The translations under genes were made by a program, and so were the position numbers. Below, one piece after another: positions 17,723-27,782 of a DNA stretch of 64,000 nucleotides. This stretch comes from Patulibacter sp. SYSU D01012 (GTDB taxonomy: Bacteria; Actinomycetota; Thermoleophilia; Solirubrobacterales; Solirubrobacteraceae). How positions within the stretch are numbered: position 1 is the first letter of the stretch; each line of letters opens with the position of its first letter. The stretch is taken from positions 1,202,849 through 1,266,848 of the forward strand of contig NZ_JAFMTB010000001.1 of the NCBI RefSeq assembly GCF_017916475.1, given 5' to 3'. The notes beneath the pieces were generated by a model that saw only the letters and a list, made by a program, of their open reading frames with translations, was not told the origin of the DNA and searched no databases.

Positions 17723-18631
17723 TCAGCGCCAGCCGCCGTCGGCCATGGACAGGAACGCGTCCTCGAGGCCGGCGGGCCGCACCTCGAGCTCGCGGGCGTC
17801 GGGCCGGGCGGCCAGGAGCGCGCGGACGGCGGCGTCCGCGTCGGTGCATGTCAGGGCCACGCGGCCGTCCGGACCCTCGGCGGCGGAGGCGACGCCCGGC
17901 AGGCCGCGCAGCTCGGCGGCGACCGCGTCGGTGCGGACGCGGACGAGCGTGCCGCCGGCGCGGGCGGCGACCTCGGCGGGCGTCCCGTCCGCGACGACCC
18001 GCCCGCCGGCGAGGACGACGACGCGGTTCGCGACGGCCTGGGCCTCGTCCAGGTGGTGGGTGGCGAACAGCAGGCCGCGGTCGCCGCCGATCTCGCCGCG
18101 CAGCGCGCGCCAGAAGTCGCGGCGCACGCTCGGGTCCATCGCGGCCGTCGGCTCGTCCAGCACGAGCAGCGCGGGGTCCGCGACGAGCGCGAGCGCCAGC
18201 CGCACCCGTTGCGCCTGGCCGCCGGAGAGCGCCCCCGAAGGCCGGTCGGCCAGGTCGGCGGCGTCGGCGAGCGCGAGCGCGCGGCGCGGGTCCATCGGCC
18301 GCGGGTACAGCGCGGCGAAGAGCGAGACGAGCTGCAGCACCCGGGTGCCGTCGGGCAGGCCCGCGTCCTGCAGCATCGCGCCGACGCAGCCGTCGGCGAC
18401 GGCGCGCTCGGCGGGCCGGCCGCAGACCGTCGCGGTGCCGGCGGTCGGCCGGGCCAGGCCCAGCAGGACTGAGACGAGCGTCGACTTGCCCGCGCCGTTG
18501 GGCCCGAGCAGCGCCACCGCCTCGCCGGGCGCCACGCGCAGGTCCACGCCGTGCAGGACGGGGCGCGCGCCGTACGACTGCTCGACGCCGCGCAGGTCGA
18601 GGAGGAGGCCGGTTCCGGGGTGCTCTCGCAT
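17723..18631 (-). CDS. ABC transporter ATP-binding protein
   Basis: All nucleotide-binding motifs are present: Walker A GPNGAGKST, Q-loop LQDAGLPDG, signature LSGGQAQRV, Walker B LLVLDEPTAAMD and the H-loop FATHHLDEA. The C-terminal extension (about 215-302) is usual for exporter ATPases paired with ABC-2 permeases. At 302 residues it is standard. It is the first gene of the four-gene operon with permease, kinase and regulator. Confidence 0.92.
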   Translation of the reverse strand: MREHPGTGLLLDLRGVEQSYGARPVLHGVDLRVAPGEAVALLGPNGAGKSTLVSVLLGLARPTAGTATVCGRPAERAVADGCVGAMLQDAGLPDGTRVLQLVSLFAALYPRPMDPRRALALADAADLADRPSGALSGGQAQRVRLALALVADPALLVLDEPTAAMDPSVRRDFWRALRGEIGGDRGLLFATHHLDEAQAVANRVVVLAGGRVVADGTPAEVAARAGGTLVRVRTDAVAAELRGLPGVASAAEGPDGRVALTCTDADAAVRALLAARPDARELEVRPAGLEDAFLSMADGGWR

Positions 18632-18758
18632 GGTGGATCCATCCTGCGCCCGGGCCGCCGCGCCCGGTAGAGCCGGCCGTCACGACCTGCCCGTGACATC
18701 CGTCATGGGTGCCCCGGGCGGCGGCGGGACCCGCGCGTGCGGGAGGATGGCCCGCGCA

Positions 18759-19565
18759 GTGAGCAGCGTCCGCCTGGAGATCGAGTACGACGGCACCGAC
18801 CTGTACGGGTGGGCCGAGCAGCCGACGGCGCGCTCCGTCCACGGCGAGCTGGCCCGCGCCCTGTCGATCGTCCGGCGCGCGCCGACGGAGCTCGTCGTCG
18901 CGGGCCGCACGGACCGCGGGGTGCACGCCGTGGCGCAGGTCGCCTCGTACGAGGGCACGCCGCCCGACCTGCGGGGCGTGAACGCCCTGCTCCCGGCGGA
19001 CGTGGCGGTGCGCAGCGCGACGGTGCTCGACCGGCCGTTCGACGCTCGGCGGATGGCCACCAGCCGCACCTACTGCTTCCGCCTGTTCGTCCGCCGGACG
19101 CCCTCGCCGTTCGGGCAGCGGCATGCGCTGTGGTGGCCGCACCGGCTGGACGACGACCTGCTGCACGCGACCGCCGAGGCGATCCTGGGCCAGCACGACT
19201 TCACCGCCTTCACGCCCGCGCAGACGCAGCACGTGTTCTTCCGCCGCCGGATCCTGCGCGCGCAGTGGGTGCGGCACGGCGACTTCCTGGACCTGTGGAT
19301 CGAGGGCGACGCCTTCATGCGCCACATGAACCGCATCCTCGTCGGGACGATGCTGCAGGTCGCCAACCGGCGGCGCACCCTCGAGGACTTCGTCGCCCTG
19401 CTGGACGGTGCCCCGCGCGAGGCGGCCGGCCCGACGCTGCCCCCGCAGGGCCTGCACCTGGCGGGCATCGGCTACCCCGACGAGCTCGGCGGCCCCGCGC
19501 GCCCGCCGCTGGGCTGGGGCGCGCCGCCGTGGGAGCCGGAGCGCGCGTCCGCGGCCGTCCGCTGA
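18759..19565 (+). CDS. truA: tRNA pseudouridine(38-40) synthase
   Basis: Makes pseudouridine in the tRNA anticodon arm. The catalytic Asp52 lies in AGRTDRGVHAVAQV. Other family motifs are EIEYDGTDLYGWAEQ near the N-terminus and FMRHMNRILVGTMLQVA toward the C-terminus. Two starts are possible: ATG 18747, whose GGAGG touches it directly, and GTG 18759, 12 nt downstream. I chose GTG 18759 because the protein then begins VSSVRLEIEYDG like other TruA. Length 268. In many actinobacteria truA follows rplQ; here the signalling operon intervenes. Confidence 0.9.
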   Translation: MSSVRLEIEYDGTDLYGWAEQPTARSVHGELARALSIVRRAPTELVVAGRTDRGVHAVAQVASYEGTPPDLRGVNALLPADVAVRSATVLDRPFDARRMATSRTYCFRLFVRRTPSPFGQRHALWWPHRLDDDLLHATAEAILGQHDFTAFTPAQTQHVFFRRRILRAQWVRHGDFLDLWIEGDAFMRHMNRILVGTMLQVANRRRTLEDFVALLDGAPREAAGPTLPPQGLHLAGIGYPDELGGPARPPLGWGAPPWEPERASAAVR

Positions 19566-19590
19566 CGCGCGCGGCCGCGCCGCGTGGGCG

Positions 19591-19596
19591 TACGCT
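19591..19596 (+). promoter_or_regulatory. -10 element TACGCT before surE
   Basis: TACGCT ends nine bases before ATG 19606, so a transcript would have at most a three-base leader. The intervening GGGAGGGG could act as a ribosome binding site on a longer truA readthrough transcript, so both modes are possible. Confidence 0.4.
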
Positions 19597-19605
19597 GGGA
19601 GGGGC

Positions 19606-20466
19606 ATGACGACCCGCGTGCTCCTGACGAACGACGACGGCGTGCACGCGGACGGGCTCGAGGCCCTGCGCCGCGCCCTCCTGCGGCTGGACGGCGTCGA
19701 CCTGCGTGTCGTCGCCCCGGACGGCAACCGCTCGGCGATGGCGCGCTCCATCACCGTCCGGCGCCCCCTCTGCGTGCGGGACGTGACCTTCGACGACGGC
19801 ACGACGGGCGTCGCGACGGACGGCACGCCCACCGACTGCGTCCGCCTGGCCGCCCACGGCGTCATCGACGGCTGGCGCCCCGACCTGGTCGTCTCTGGCA
19901 TCAACCACGGGGCGAACATGGGCGAGGACGTCACGTACTCGGGCACCGTCGCCGCCGCGCTCGAGGCCGTCGTGCACGACATCCCCGGCGTCGCGGTGTC
20001 GATGGCCTCGCCGCACGGCGACTGGTCGCTGCGGCGCGAGCACACGTGGGACTTCGGCGTCGCCGCCGAGATCGCGGCGCGGATCGTCGGCGAGGTCGAG
20101 CGCGTCGTCGCCCGCGACGGCGCGCTGCCGCTGCCCACCCGGACGGTCCTCAACGTCAACGTCCCCCACCACGACTCCGGGTGCGCGCCGCTGGCCGTCG
20201 AGGTCACGCGCCTGGGGCAGCGCCACTACCGCGACGAGCTGCAGCCCGTGGAGACGCACCCCGACGGCTCGCGCACGTACTGGCTCTACGGCACGCAGCA
20301 CGGCTTCGCGCCGACCCCGGGCACCGACCTGCACGCCGTGGCGGCCGGGCACGTCTCCATCACGCCGCTGCACCTGGACCTGACGCGCGAGGCCGCGATC
20401 GCGCCGCTGGCCGGCCACGACTTCGAGGGCCTGCTGGACCGCATCGGCGAGATGCTGGAGGACTGA
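19606..20466 (+). CDS. surE: 5'/3'-nucleotidase SurE
   Basis: A metal-dependent phosphatase acting on nucleoside monophosphates, linked to stationary-phase survival. The metal-binding N-terminus LLTNDDGVHADG (residues 6-17), the APDGNRSAM loop and the SGINHGANMGEDVTYSGTV motif are all present. At 286 residues it is slightly longer than E. coli SurE (about 253), with the extra in the C-terminal part. It lies between truA and ligA on the same strand. Confidence 0.93.
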   Translation: MTTRVLLTNDDGVHADGLEALRRALLRLDGVDLRVVAPDGNRSAMARSITVRRPLCVRDVTFDDGTTGVATDGTPTDCVRLAAHGVIDGWRPDLVVSGINHGANMGEDVTYSGTVAAALEAVVHDIPGVAVSMASPHGDWSLRREHTWDFGVAAEIAARIVGEVERVVARDGALPLPTRTVLNVNVPHHDSGCAPLAVEVTRLGQRHYRDELQPVETHPDGSRTYWLYGTQHGFAPTPGTDLHAVAAGHVSITPLHLDLTREAAIAPLAGHDFEGLLDRIGEMLED

Positions 20467-22767
<2,301 letters not shown>

Positions 22768-22875
22768 CCCCGGCGGCGGCCCGCCGTCGGCGCCGGGCGG
22801 CCCGTCGACCGGCTCCCCGCCGGGAGCGCGCTCGCCCGGCCCGGCCCGGCCCGGGGCCCGCCGGGGTCGGCGTGC

Positions 22876-22881
22876 TACCGT
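22876..22881 (+). promoter_or_regulatory. -10 element TACCGT for the intergenic RNA
   Basis: TACCGT lies seven bases before the first paired base (C22889) of the structured RNA. It has the TANNNT form shared with ten other promoter-like sites in this window. No recognisable -35 is seen at the expected distance in the GC-rich DNA upstream. Confidence 0.45.
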
Positions 22882-22885
22882 CGAT

Positions 22886-23076
22886 GGGCCGGCACACCGC
22901 GTACGTGGCTGGGGCGTTCCGGCGTCCACCTCGGTACCGCCCCGTTCGCGGGGGACTGCCTGAGGGGTCACGAGTGTCAGTCTGCCCAGGCTCGACACGA
23001 GGTCCTGGGATGTAGTTGTAGGTAGGCGTGGTGTAGGTCGGTGAGGACGGGCGGGTCGCAAGACCCGCCCGTTTCT
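22886..23076 (+). ncRNA. candidate structured small RNA, unidentified class
   Basis: No open reading frame of merit lies here, yet the sequence is less GC-extreme than its flanks. The 5' end (22889-22902) pairs with 23026-23041 in a 14-bp stem with one two-base bulge (A23035, G23036). Inside are a 6-bp hairpin (22911-22916 with 22938-22943) and a hairpin of nine base pairs with one bulged C (22974-22982 with 22989-22998, loop UGCCCA). A promoter precedes it and a terminator hairpin follows, giving about 190 nt. The closed-end layout and size recall 6S RNA, but I see no diagnostic 6S motif. tmRNA, SRP RNA and RNase P RNA motifs are absent. Confidence 0.6.
23047..23074 (+). terminator. intrinsic terminator of the intergenic RNA
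   Basis: An 11-bp perfect stem (ACGGGCGGGTC and complement) with a GCAA tetraloop, followed by TTTCTCC. It is the most canonical terminator in the first half of the window. It ends no protein gene; ligA stops 280 bp upstream. Confidence 0.85.
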
Positions 23077-23401
23077 CCGTTCGGGGCCGCCGAGCCTCCG
23101 CGGGCGCGGCCTCGCCAGCCGCTTGCCGACGTCGTCGCGCCGCGCGCGCCCGGCACGCCGCCGCGGTCTCCTCGTCCGGCGGCGCCGTCCTCGGCCGGTC
23201 GCGGCGCCCGCGCTCGGCACGCCGCCTCGGCCGGAGCGCCGTGCTCGCGGCCCGCCCGGTCCTCGGCGGACCGCCGCCGCGTACGCGGGCCGTCCGCGCC
23301 GGTCCCGACGGGCCGCCCGCCCCGCCGGACGACCGGCGGCGACCGCCGCCCGAACCGCCTAAAGGCCTAAATCCCCTAGGTCTTCCGGGGATTGTGCTTA
23401 G
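23077..23401 (+). other. non-coding gap before the GntR operon
   Basis: About 325 bp, mostly very GC-rich and without a convincing gene on either strand. Its last 45 bases are noticeably AT-richer (TAAAGGCCTAAA, then CCTAGGTCTTCC, then ATTGTGCTTAG), and probably hold the promoter and operator of the GntR operon. TAGGTC at 23377-23382 is a weak -10 candidate. Confidence 0.5.
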
Positions 23402-24175
23402 ATGTCAGTCGCGGTGGTTGATATATCAGCGACATCCGGCCGGGACGCCGTCCCGGTGGCGGCGGCGCCCAAGGGCACGCAGGCCCAGCGGGCGTACGAC
23501 GCGCTGCGCCGGCGGATCATCCGCTGCGAGCTCGCGCCCGGGCGGACGTTCACCGAGGCGTCGGCCGCCGAGGAGCTCGGCATCGGCCGCACGCCCGTCC
23601 GCGAGGCGCTCGCCCGCCTGGCCCGCGACGGCTTCGTCGTCGTCGCGCCCCGCGCCGGGTGCCGCGTCGCCGAGGTCACGCTGGGCGACGTCATGGAGCT
23701 GTTCGAGCTGCGCGAGCCGCTCGAGGCGAAGGCCGCCGAGCTGGCCGCGGCCCGCATCGACGAGACGGGGCTCGCCGAGCTGCAGCGCCTGACTGACGTC
23801 CCCTTCGCCGCGGACGCCGGCGACGCGGCCGGCCTGGCCGCCTTCCTCGGCGCGAACACCGCCTTCCACGCCGCCCTCGCGGGCTTCGCCGGGAACGGCC
23901 GCCTGGCGACCGCGCTCGACGGCATCGCCGACCAGCTCGAGCGACTGCACTGGCTCGGCGTCCCGACCAGCCCGCGCGTGGCCGACCTGCTCGGCGAGCA
24001 CCACGAGATGATCGCCGCCCTCGCCGCCCGCGACGGGGAACGCGCCGCTGCGCTCGCGGTCCGGCACTGCCGCACCTCGCGCCAGGTCGTCGTCGACGCG
24101 GTGCTCGAGTCCGGCGCGCTCCGCGACGCGGCGATCCACCGCGAGCACCACGACCACCGCGAGGCCCGGCGATGA
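23402..24175 (+). CDS. GntR-family transcriptional regulator (FadR/FCD type)
   Basis: Residues about 25-90 are a winged helix-turn-helix (QRAYDALRRRIIRCELAPG, then AEELGIGRTPVREALARL, then FVVVAPRAGCRVAEVT). The C-terminal part (about 95-240) is an all-helical FCD ligand-binding domain with NTAFHAALAGFAGN and LGEHHEMIAALAARDGERA carrying the usual metal/acid-binding histidines. It has 257 residues. The stop overlaps the next gene as ATGA, so it is the first gene of the operon and is probably its repressor, responding to a carboxylate-like ligand. The start could also be further in, since the first 20 residues are not conserved. Confidence 0.9.
   Translation: MSVAVVDISATSGRDAVPVAAAPKGTQAQRAYDALRRRIIRCELAPGRTFTEASAAEELGIGRTPVREALARLARDGFVVVAPRAGCRVAEVTLGDVMELFELREPLEAKAAELAAARIDETGLAELQRLTDVPFAADAGDAAGLAAFLGANTAFHAALAGFAGNGRLATALDGIADQLERLHWLGVPTSPRVADLLGEHHEMIAALAARDGERAAALAVRHCRTSRQVVVDAVLESGALRDAAIHREHHDHREARR
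23419..23428 (+). promoter_or_regulatory. AT-rich palindrome, candidate GntR operator
   Basis: TGATATATCA is a perfect 10-bp palindrome in DNA otherwise rich in G and C. It is flanked by GATGTC (23401-23406) and GACATC (23431-23436), which are also inverted relative to each other. It lies at the start of the regulator gene, where autoregulated GntR proteins often bind. If it is the operator, the true start codon may lie further downstream. Confidence 0.4.
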
Positions 24176-25149
24176 CCCTGCGCACCGCCCGCACGTCCCC
24201 CGCCAGCTGGCACGCCGTCGGCCGGGCCCTGCTCGCCGACGGGCGCTACCGCGGCACCCCGGTGCTGCGTCTGGAGGACGCCGACCACGACGTCGTCGTC
24301 TGGGCGAAGCTCGAGTACCAGCTGCCGAGCGGGTCGACGAAGGACCGGGTGGCGTCCGCCATCCTGGGCGAGGCGATCTGCGCCGGCGAGCTCGCGCCCG
24401 GCGACCTCGTCGTCGAGGCGTCGAGCGGCTCCACGTCCATCGCCCTGGCCATGTGCTGCGCGCAGATCGGCCTGCCGTTCCGCGCGGTGATGCCCGAGGG
24501 CGTCTCCCGCGAGCGCGTCCTCATGATCGGCCGCTACGGCGGCGAGGTCGAGCTGACCGCCCCGTTCGCCGGCCTACGCGGGGCCCTCGACCGGGTGGAG
24601 GAGATCGCCGTCGGCGACGGCGCCTTCGCGCCCCGCCAGTTCGCCAACCGCGTCAACCTCGAGGCGCACCGTCGCGGCACGGGCGCCGAGCTCGTCGACC
24701 AGACCGGCGGCGTGCTCGACGGCTTCGTCGCCGGCGTCGGCACGGGCGGCACGCTCATGGGCATCGCGCACGCGCTGCGCGACCGCGGGTCGAACGCCCG
24801 CGTCGTCCGCGCCGTCCCGTCCGCCGGCGGCCCCTGCGGCGGCGACCCCGAGGTCTCGAGCGCCATCCCCGGCGTCGTCGAGGGCTTCAGCGACCTCTAC
24901 CGCCCCGCCGAGGTGCTGCTCGACGGCGAGATCGTGGTGCCCGACGCCGAGTGCCTGACGACCACCCGCCGCCTGTGCGCGCAGGGGCTCCCGGTCGGCC
25001 CGTCGAGCGGCCTCAACTACGCCGCCGCCGTGCGGCTGGGCCGCGAGCTCGGTCCGGGCGCGCAGGTGGGCACGGTCTTCTGCGACCGCATGGAGCGCTA
25101 CTTCTCGACCCCGCTGTTCGCGGACCTGGCGCCCGAGGACGACGCGTGA
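24172..25149 (+). CDS. PLP-dependent cysteine synthase / cystathionine beta-synthase family enzyme
   Basis: A fold-type II PLP enzyme of 325 residues. The PLP lysine is Lys57 in GSTKDRVASAIL; the phosphate-binding loop is GVGTGGTLMG and the substrate loop is SSGSTSIAL. The C-terminal GLPVGPSSGLNYAAAV matches the cysteine synthase family. It is not in a cysteine biosynthesis context (no cysE or sulfate genes nearby). It is the second gene in a catabolic-looking operon, so it may act on a beta-substituted or sulfur/selenium/nitrogen-linked amino acid. The exact reaction is unknown. Confidence 0.85.
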   Translation: MTLRTARTSPASWHAVGRALLADGRYRGTPVLRLEDADHDVVVWAKLEYQLPSGSTKDRVASAILGEAICAGELAPGDLVVEASSGSTSIALAMCCAQIGLPFRAVMPEGVSRERVLMIGRYGGEVELTAPFAGLRGALDRVEEIAVGDGAFAPRQFANRVNLEAHRRGTGAELVDQTGGVLDGFVAGVGTGGTLMGIAHALRDRGSNARVVRAVPSAGGPCGGDPEVSSAIPGVVEGFSDLYRPAEVLLDGEIVVPDAECLTTTRRLCAQGLPVGPSSGLNYAAAVRLGRELGPGAQVGTVFCDRMERYFSTPLFADLAPEDDA

Positions 25150-25955
25150 GCGCCCCGCTGCTCGACCTCGTCACGGGCGAGGAGCCCGACGCGCGGCTCG
25201 ACCACGCCGTCCTCGTCGTGCCCGACCTGGACCGGGCGGAGGCGCGCCTGGCCGCGATCGGCCTTCCCGTCCGCGGCGGCGGCCGCCACGACGGCCACGG
25301 CACGGTCAACCGGCTGATCCCGCTGCGCCGCGGGTACCTGGAGATCATCTCGGTCGACGATCCGGGCGCCGCCCGCCGCAGTCCGATCGGGTCCGACGTG
25401 CTGCGCGCGCTCGAGGTCCGCGGCGGCGGCCTGGCCGGGTTCGCCGTCGAGCCGCGCGCCACCGACGCGGGGCGCGCGCTGGCGGACGGCCTCGCGGTCG
25501 GCGCGCCGCTCGTCGTCTCGCGCACCGGGCCGGACGGCGTCGCCACCGGCTGGCGCATGCGCTTCGCGCCCGGGCAGGCCATGACCGGCGCCCACCCCTT
25601 CCTCCTGACGTGGGACGCCGGACCGCCGGCGCCGGCCGACGGCCCCGGGCCGACCGGCATCGACGGCCTGGCCGGCGTCCGCGTCGCGCCCGGCGGCGCG
25701 GACGCCTGGTACCGCGACGTCCTCGCGCCCGCCCTCGGCGGCTCCGTCGCCCCGGCCGCCGGCGCGGGCCCGCCTGCCGGCACGGCGCTCGCCGCCGTCC
25801 ACCTCTCCGCCGCCGCGCCCGCCACCGTGCGGGGCGCGGCCGCCGCCGCCGGGATCCCGGTCGACGGCGACGATCTCGTCCTGCCCCCGGACGAGTTCGG
25901 CCCCGGCGCGCGCCTGCGCGTCGTCGCTCCCATCGCCCCTTCCACCCATCCCTGA
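25146..25955 (+). CDS. glyoxalase-like domain protein (Glyoxalase_3 / VOC-like)
   Basis: The N-terminal half reads LDHAVLVVPDLDRAEARLAAIGLPVRGGGRHDGHGTVNRLIPLRRGYLEI when pieces are joined; it matches the Glyoxalase_3 family, which includes metal-dependent dioxygenase or isomerase-like folds of unknown role. His in LDHAV and Glu in YLEII are likely metal ligands. The second half is Ala/Pro/Gly-rich and less conserved, but may be a second VOC module. GTG 25146 overlaps the previous stop. It has 269 residues. It could act on the operon's substrate. Confidence 0.75.
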   Translation: MSAPLLDLVTGEEPDARLDHAVLVVPDLDRAEARLAAIGLPVRGGGRHDGHGTVNRLIPLRRGYLEIISVDDPGAARRSPIGSDVLRALEVRGGGLAGFAVEPRATDAGRALADGLAVGAPLVVSRTGPDGVATGWRMRFAPGQAMTGAHPFLLTWDAGPPAPADGPGPTGIDGLAGVRVAPGGADAWYRDVLAPALGGSVAPAAGAGPPAGTALAAVHLSAAAPATVRGAAAAAGIPVDGDDLVLPPDEFGPGARLRVVAPIAPSTHP

Positions 25956-25962
25956 ACGGACC

Positions 25963-26961
25963 ATGACCATGACTCGCACACGCCTGGCGACCGGCCTGAC
26001 GGCGACCGCCGCCGCCCTGGTGCTCGCCGCCTGCGGCGGCTCCGACGACTCCTCGTCCTCCTCCGGCACGTCCGGCGAGGGCGGCGGCACGACGAAGATC
26101 TCCGTCGGCGTCATCCCCACGGCCGACATGGCCCCGCTGTACCTGGGGATCCAGAAGGGCTTCTTCAAGGAGGAGAAGCTCGACGTCACGCCGCAGCAGG
26201 CGGAGAGCGGCGCCGCCATCGTGCCGTCCGTCGTCGCGGGCTCGAACCAGATCGGCTACTCCAACTTCGTCTCGCTGCTCACGGCGAAGGACAAGGGCCT
26301 GCCCGTCCAGGCGCTCGCCCCTGCCGCCTCCGACGGCGACGACCCCGAGAAGGACGTCTCGCAGGTCGTGGTCAAGAAGGGCAGCGCGATCAAGGACGCG
26401 AAGGACCTCGCGGGCAAGACGATCGCGCTGAACTCGCTCAAGAACCTGGGCGAGGTCGTCGTGCGCGAGTCCGTCGCGAAGGCCGGCGGCGACCCGGACT
26501 CCCTCAAGTTCACCGAGCTGCCCTACGCCGACATGAACGCCGCGCTCGAGCAGGGCCGCGTCGACGCGATCTGGCAGCTCGAGCCGTTCCTGACGAGCGC
26601 GAAGGCCGACGGCGCCGTGCGCATCCTCTCGACGTTCGTCGACGCCGTGCCGAACTCGACGCTCGGCGCGTACTTCACGATCACGAAGTACGCCGGCGAG
26701 CACAAGGACGTCGTCGAGCGCTTCGACCGCGCGATCGGCAAGTCGCTCGAGTACGCCGCGGCCCACACCGACGAGGTGCGCGACGTCGTCGAGAGCACGC
26801 TGAAGGTCCCCGCCTCGACCGCGAAGACGATGAACCTGCCGGTCTGGACGGCGAAGATGGACCAGAGCACGGTGCAGCCGCTGGCCGACCTGGCGAAGAA
26901 GTACGGGGTCATCTCGAAGGATCCCGACCTGAACGCCCTCCTCGGGGGCCAGACCCGCTGA
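25963..26961 (+). CDS. ABC transporter substrate-binding lipoprotein (NMT1/SsuA-like)
   Basis: The N-terminal signal peptide ends in a lipobox (LVLAACGG), followed by a Ser/Gly linker. The mature part has GVIPTADMAPLYLGIQKGFFKEEKLDV and DLAGKTIALNSLKNLGEVVVRE features, typical of the NMT1/THI5 and SsuA/TauA binding proteins for sulfonates, nitrates, pyrimidines or aromatic acids. It has 332 residues. It is followed at once by two permeases and an ATPase, forming a complete importer. The ligand is not predictable from motifs seen. Confidence 0.88.
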   Translation: MTMTRTRLATGLTATAAALVLAACGGSDDSSSSSGTSGEGGGTTKISVGVIPTADMAPLYLGIQKGFFKEEKLDVTPQQAESGAAIVPSVVAGSNQIGYSNFVSLLTAKDKGLPVQALAPAASDGDDPEKDVSQVVVKKGSAIKDAKDLAGKTIALNSLKNLGEVVVRESVAKAGGDPDSLKFTELPYADMNAALEQGRVDAIWQLEPFLTSAKADGAVRILSTFVDAVPNSTLGAYFTITKYAGEHKDVVERFDRAIGKSLEYAAAHTDEVRDVVESTLKVPASTAKTMNLPVWTAKMDQSTVQPLADLAKKYGVISKDPDLNALLGGQTR

Positions 26962-26963
26962 GC

Positions 26964-27782
26964 ATGGCGACCGCGAGCGGACAGCCCGTGCGCCGCCGGC
27001 GCACGACGGCCCGGGGAGCGGCGTCCGCCGTCTCCCCGGTGCTGACGACGCTCGCGGTCCTCGCCGTCCTCGAGCTCCTCACCCGGACCGACGTCCTGCC
27101 CCGGCGGTACCTGCCGGCGCCGACGACGATCGTGGGCGAGCTCGTGCGGCAGCTCGGCGACGGCGACCTGTGGACCGCGCTGGGGCAGACCCTCGGCGGC
27201 TGGCTCCTGGGGCTCGCCATCGCCATCGCCATCGGCGTGCCGGTCGGCCTGGCGCTCGGCGGCTCCGACCTGCTGTGGTCGGCGTTCCGGCCCGTCGTCG
27301 AGTTCCTGCGGCCGATCCCGTCCGTGGCGCTCGTCCCGCTCGCGGTCCTGACCCTCGGCACCGGCCTGCAGAGCAAGCTGCTGCTCGCGGTCTACGCCGC
27401 CGTCTGGCCGCTCCTGATCCAGGCCGTCTACGGCATCCGGGACGTCGACCCGGTCGCCCGCGAGACCGCCCGCGTCTACCGGGTGCGCGGCCGCGACCGC
27501 TTCCTGCGCGTCACCCTGCCCGCCGTCGCGCCGTACCTGGCGACCGGCCTGCGCGTGTCCGCCACGACCGCGCTCATCCTCACCGTCACCGCCGAGCTCA
27601 TCATCGGCGCGCCCGGCCTGGGCCAGGCCGTCAACGTCGCCCGCCAGGCCGACAACCCGCCGCTCGTCTACGCGCTGCTCGTCGTCGTCGGCCTGCTCGG
27701 CTGGGGCCTGAACGCCGTGCTCGCCCGCCTGGAGCGCCGCCTGCTGCGCTGGCACCCCGGCCGCCGGGAGGCCGCCCGATGA
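26964..27782 (+). CDS. ABC transporter permease 1 (SsuC/TauC-like)
   Basis: A 272-residue inner-membrane protein with about six hydrophobic segments. The EAA-type loop is in ETARVYRVRGRDRFLRVTLP, the site where the ATPase docks. It opens with a basic N-terminal stretch. The stop overlaps the next permease as ATGA. The closest type is the nitrate/sulfonate/taurine permease family. Confidence 0.9.
   Translation: MATASGQPVRRRRTTARGAASAVSPVLTTLAVLAVLELLTRTDVLPRRYLPAPTTIVGELVRQLGDGDLWTALGQTLGGWLLGLAIAIAIGVPVGLALGGSDLLWSAFRPVVEFLRPIPSVALVPLAVLTLGTGLQSKLLLAVYAAVWPLLIQAVYGIRDVDPVARETARVYRVRGRDRFLRVTLPAVAPYLATGLRVSATTALILTVTAELIIGAPGLGQAVNVARQADNPPLVYALLVVVGLLGWGLNAVLARLERRLLRWHPGRREAAR

Noticed and set aside
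17583-20207. Long - strand frame opposite truA and surE
   Set aside because: Both + strand genes have clear catalytic motifs; the antisense translation is compositionally biased and unlike any protein family.
22886-23076. tmRNA, RNase P RNA or SRP RNA
   Set aside because: None of the conserved cores (tRNA-like ends, P4 helix motif, GNAR tetraloop with helix 8 motif) could be found. The class is left open.
22886-23076. Riboswitch controlling the GntR operon
   Set aside because: A strong terminator ends it, but the next gene is more than 320 bp downstream with its own AT-rich promoter-like region, so cis control seems unlikely.
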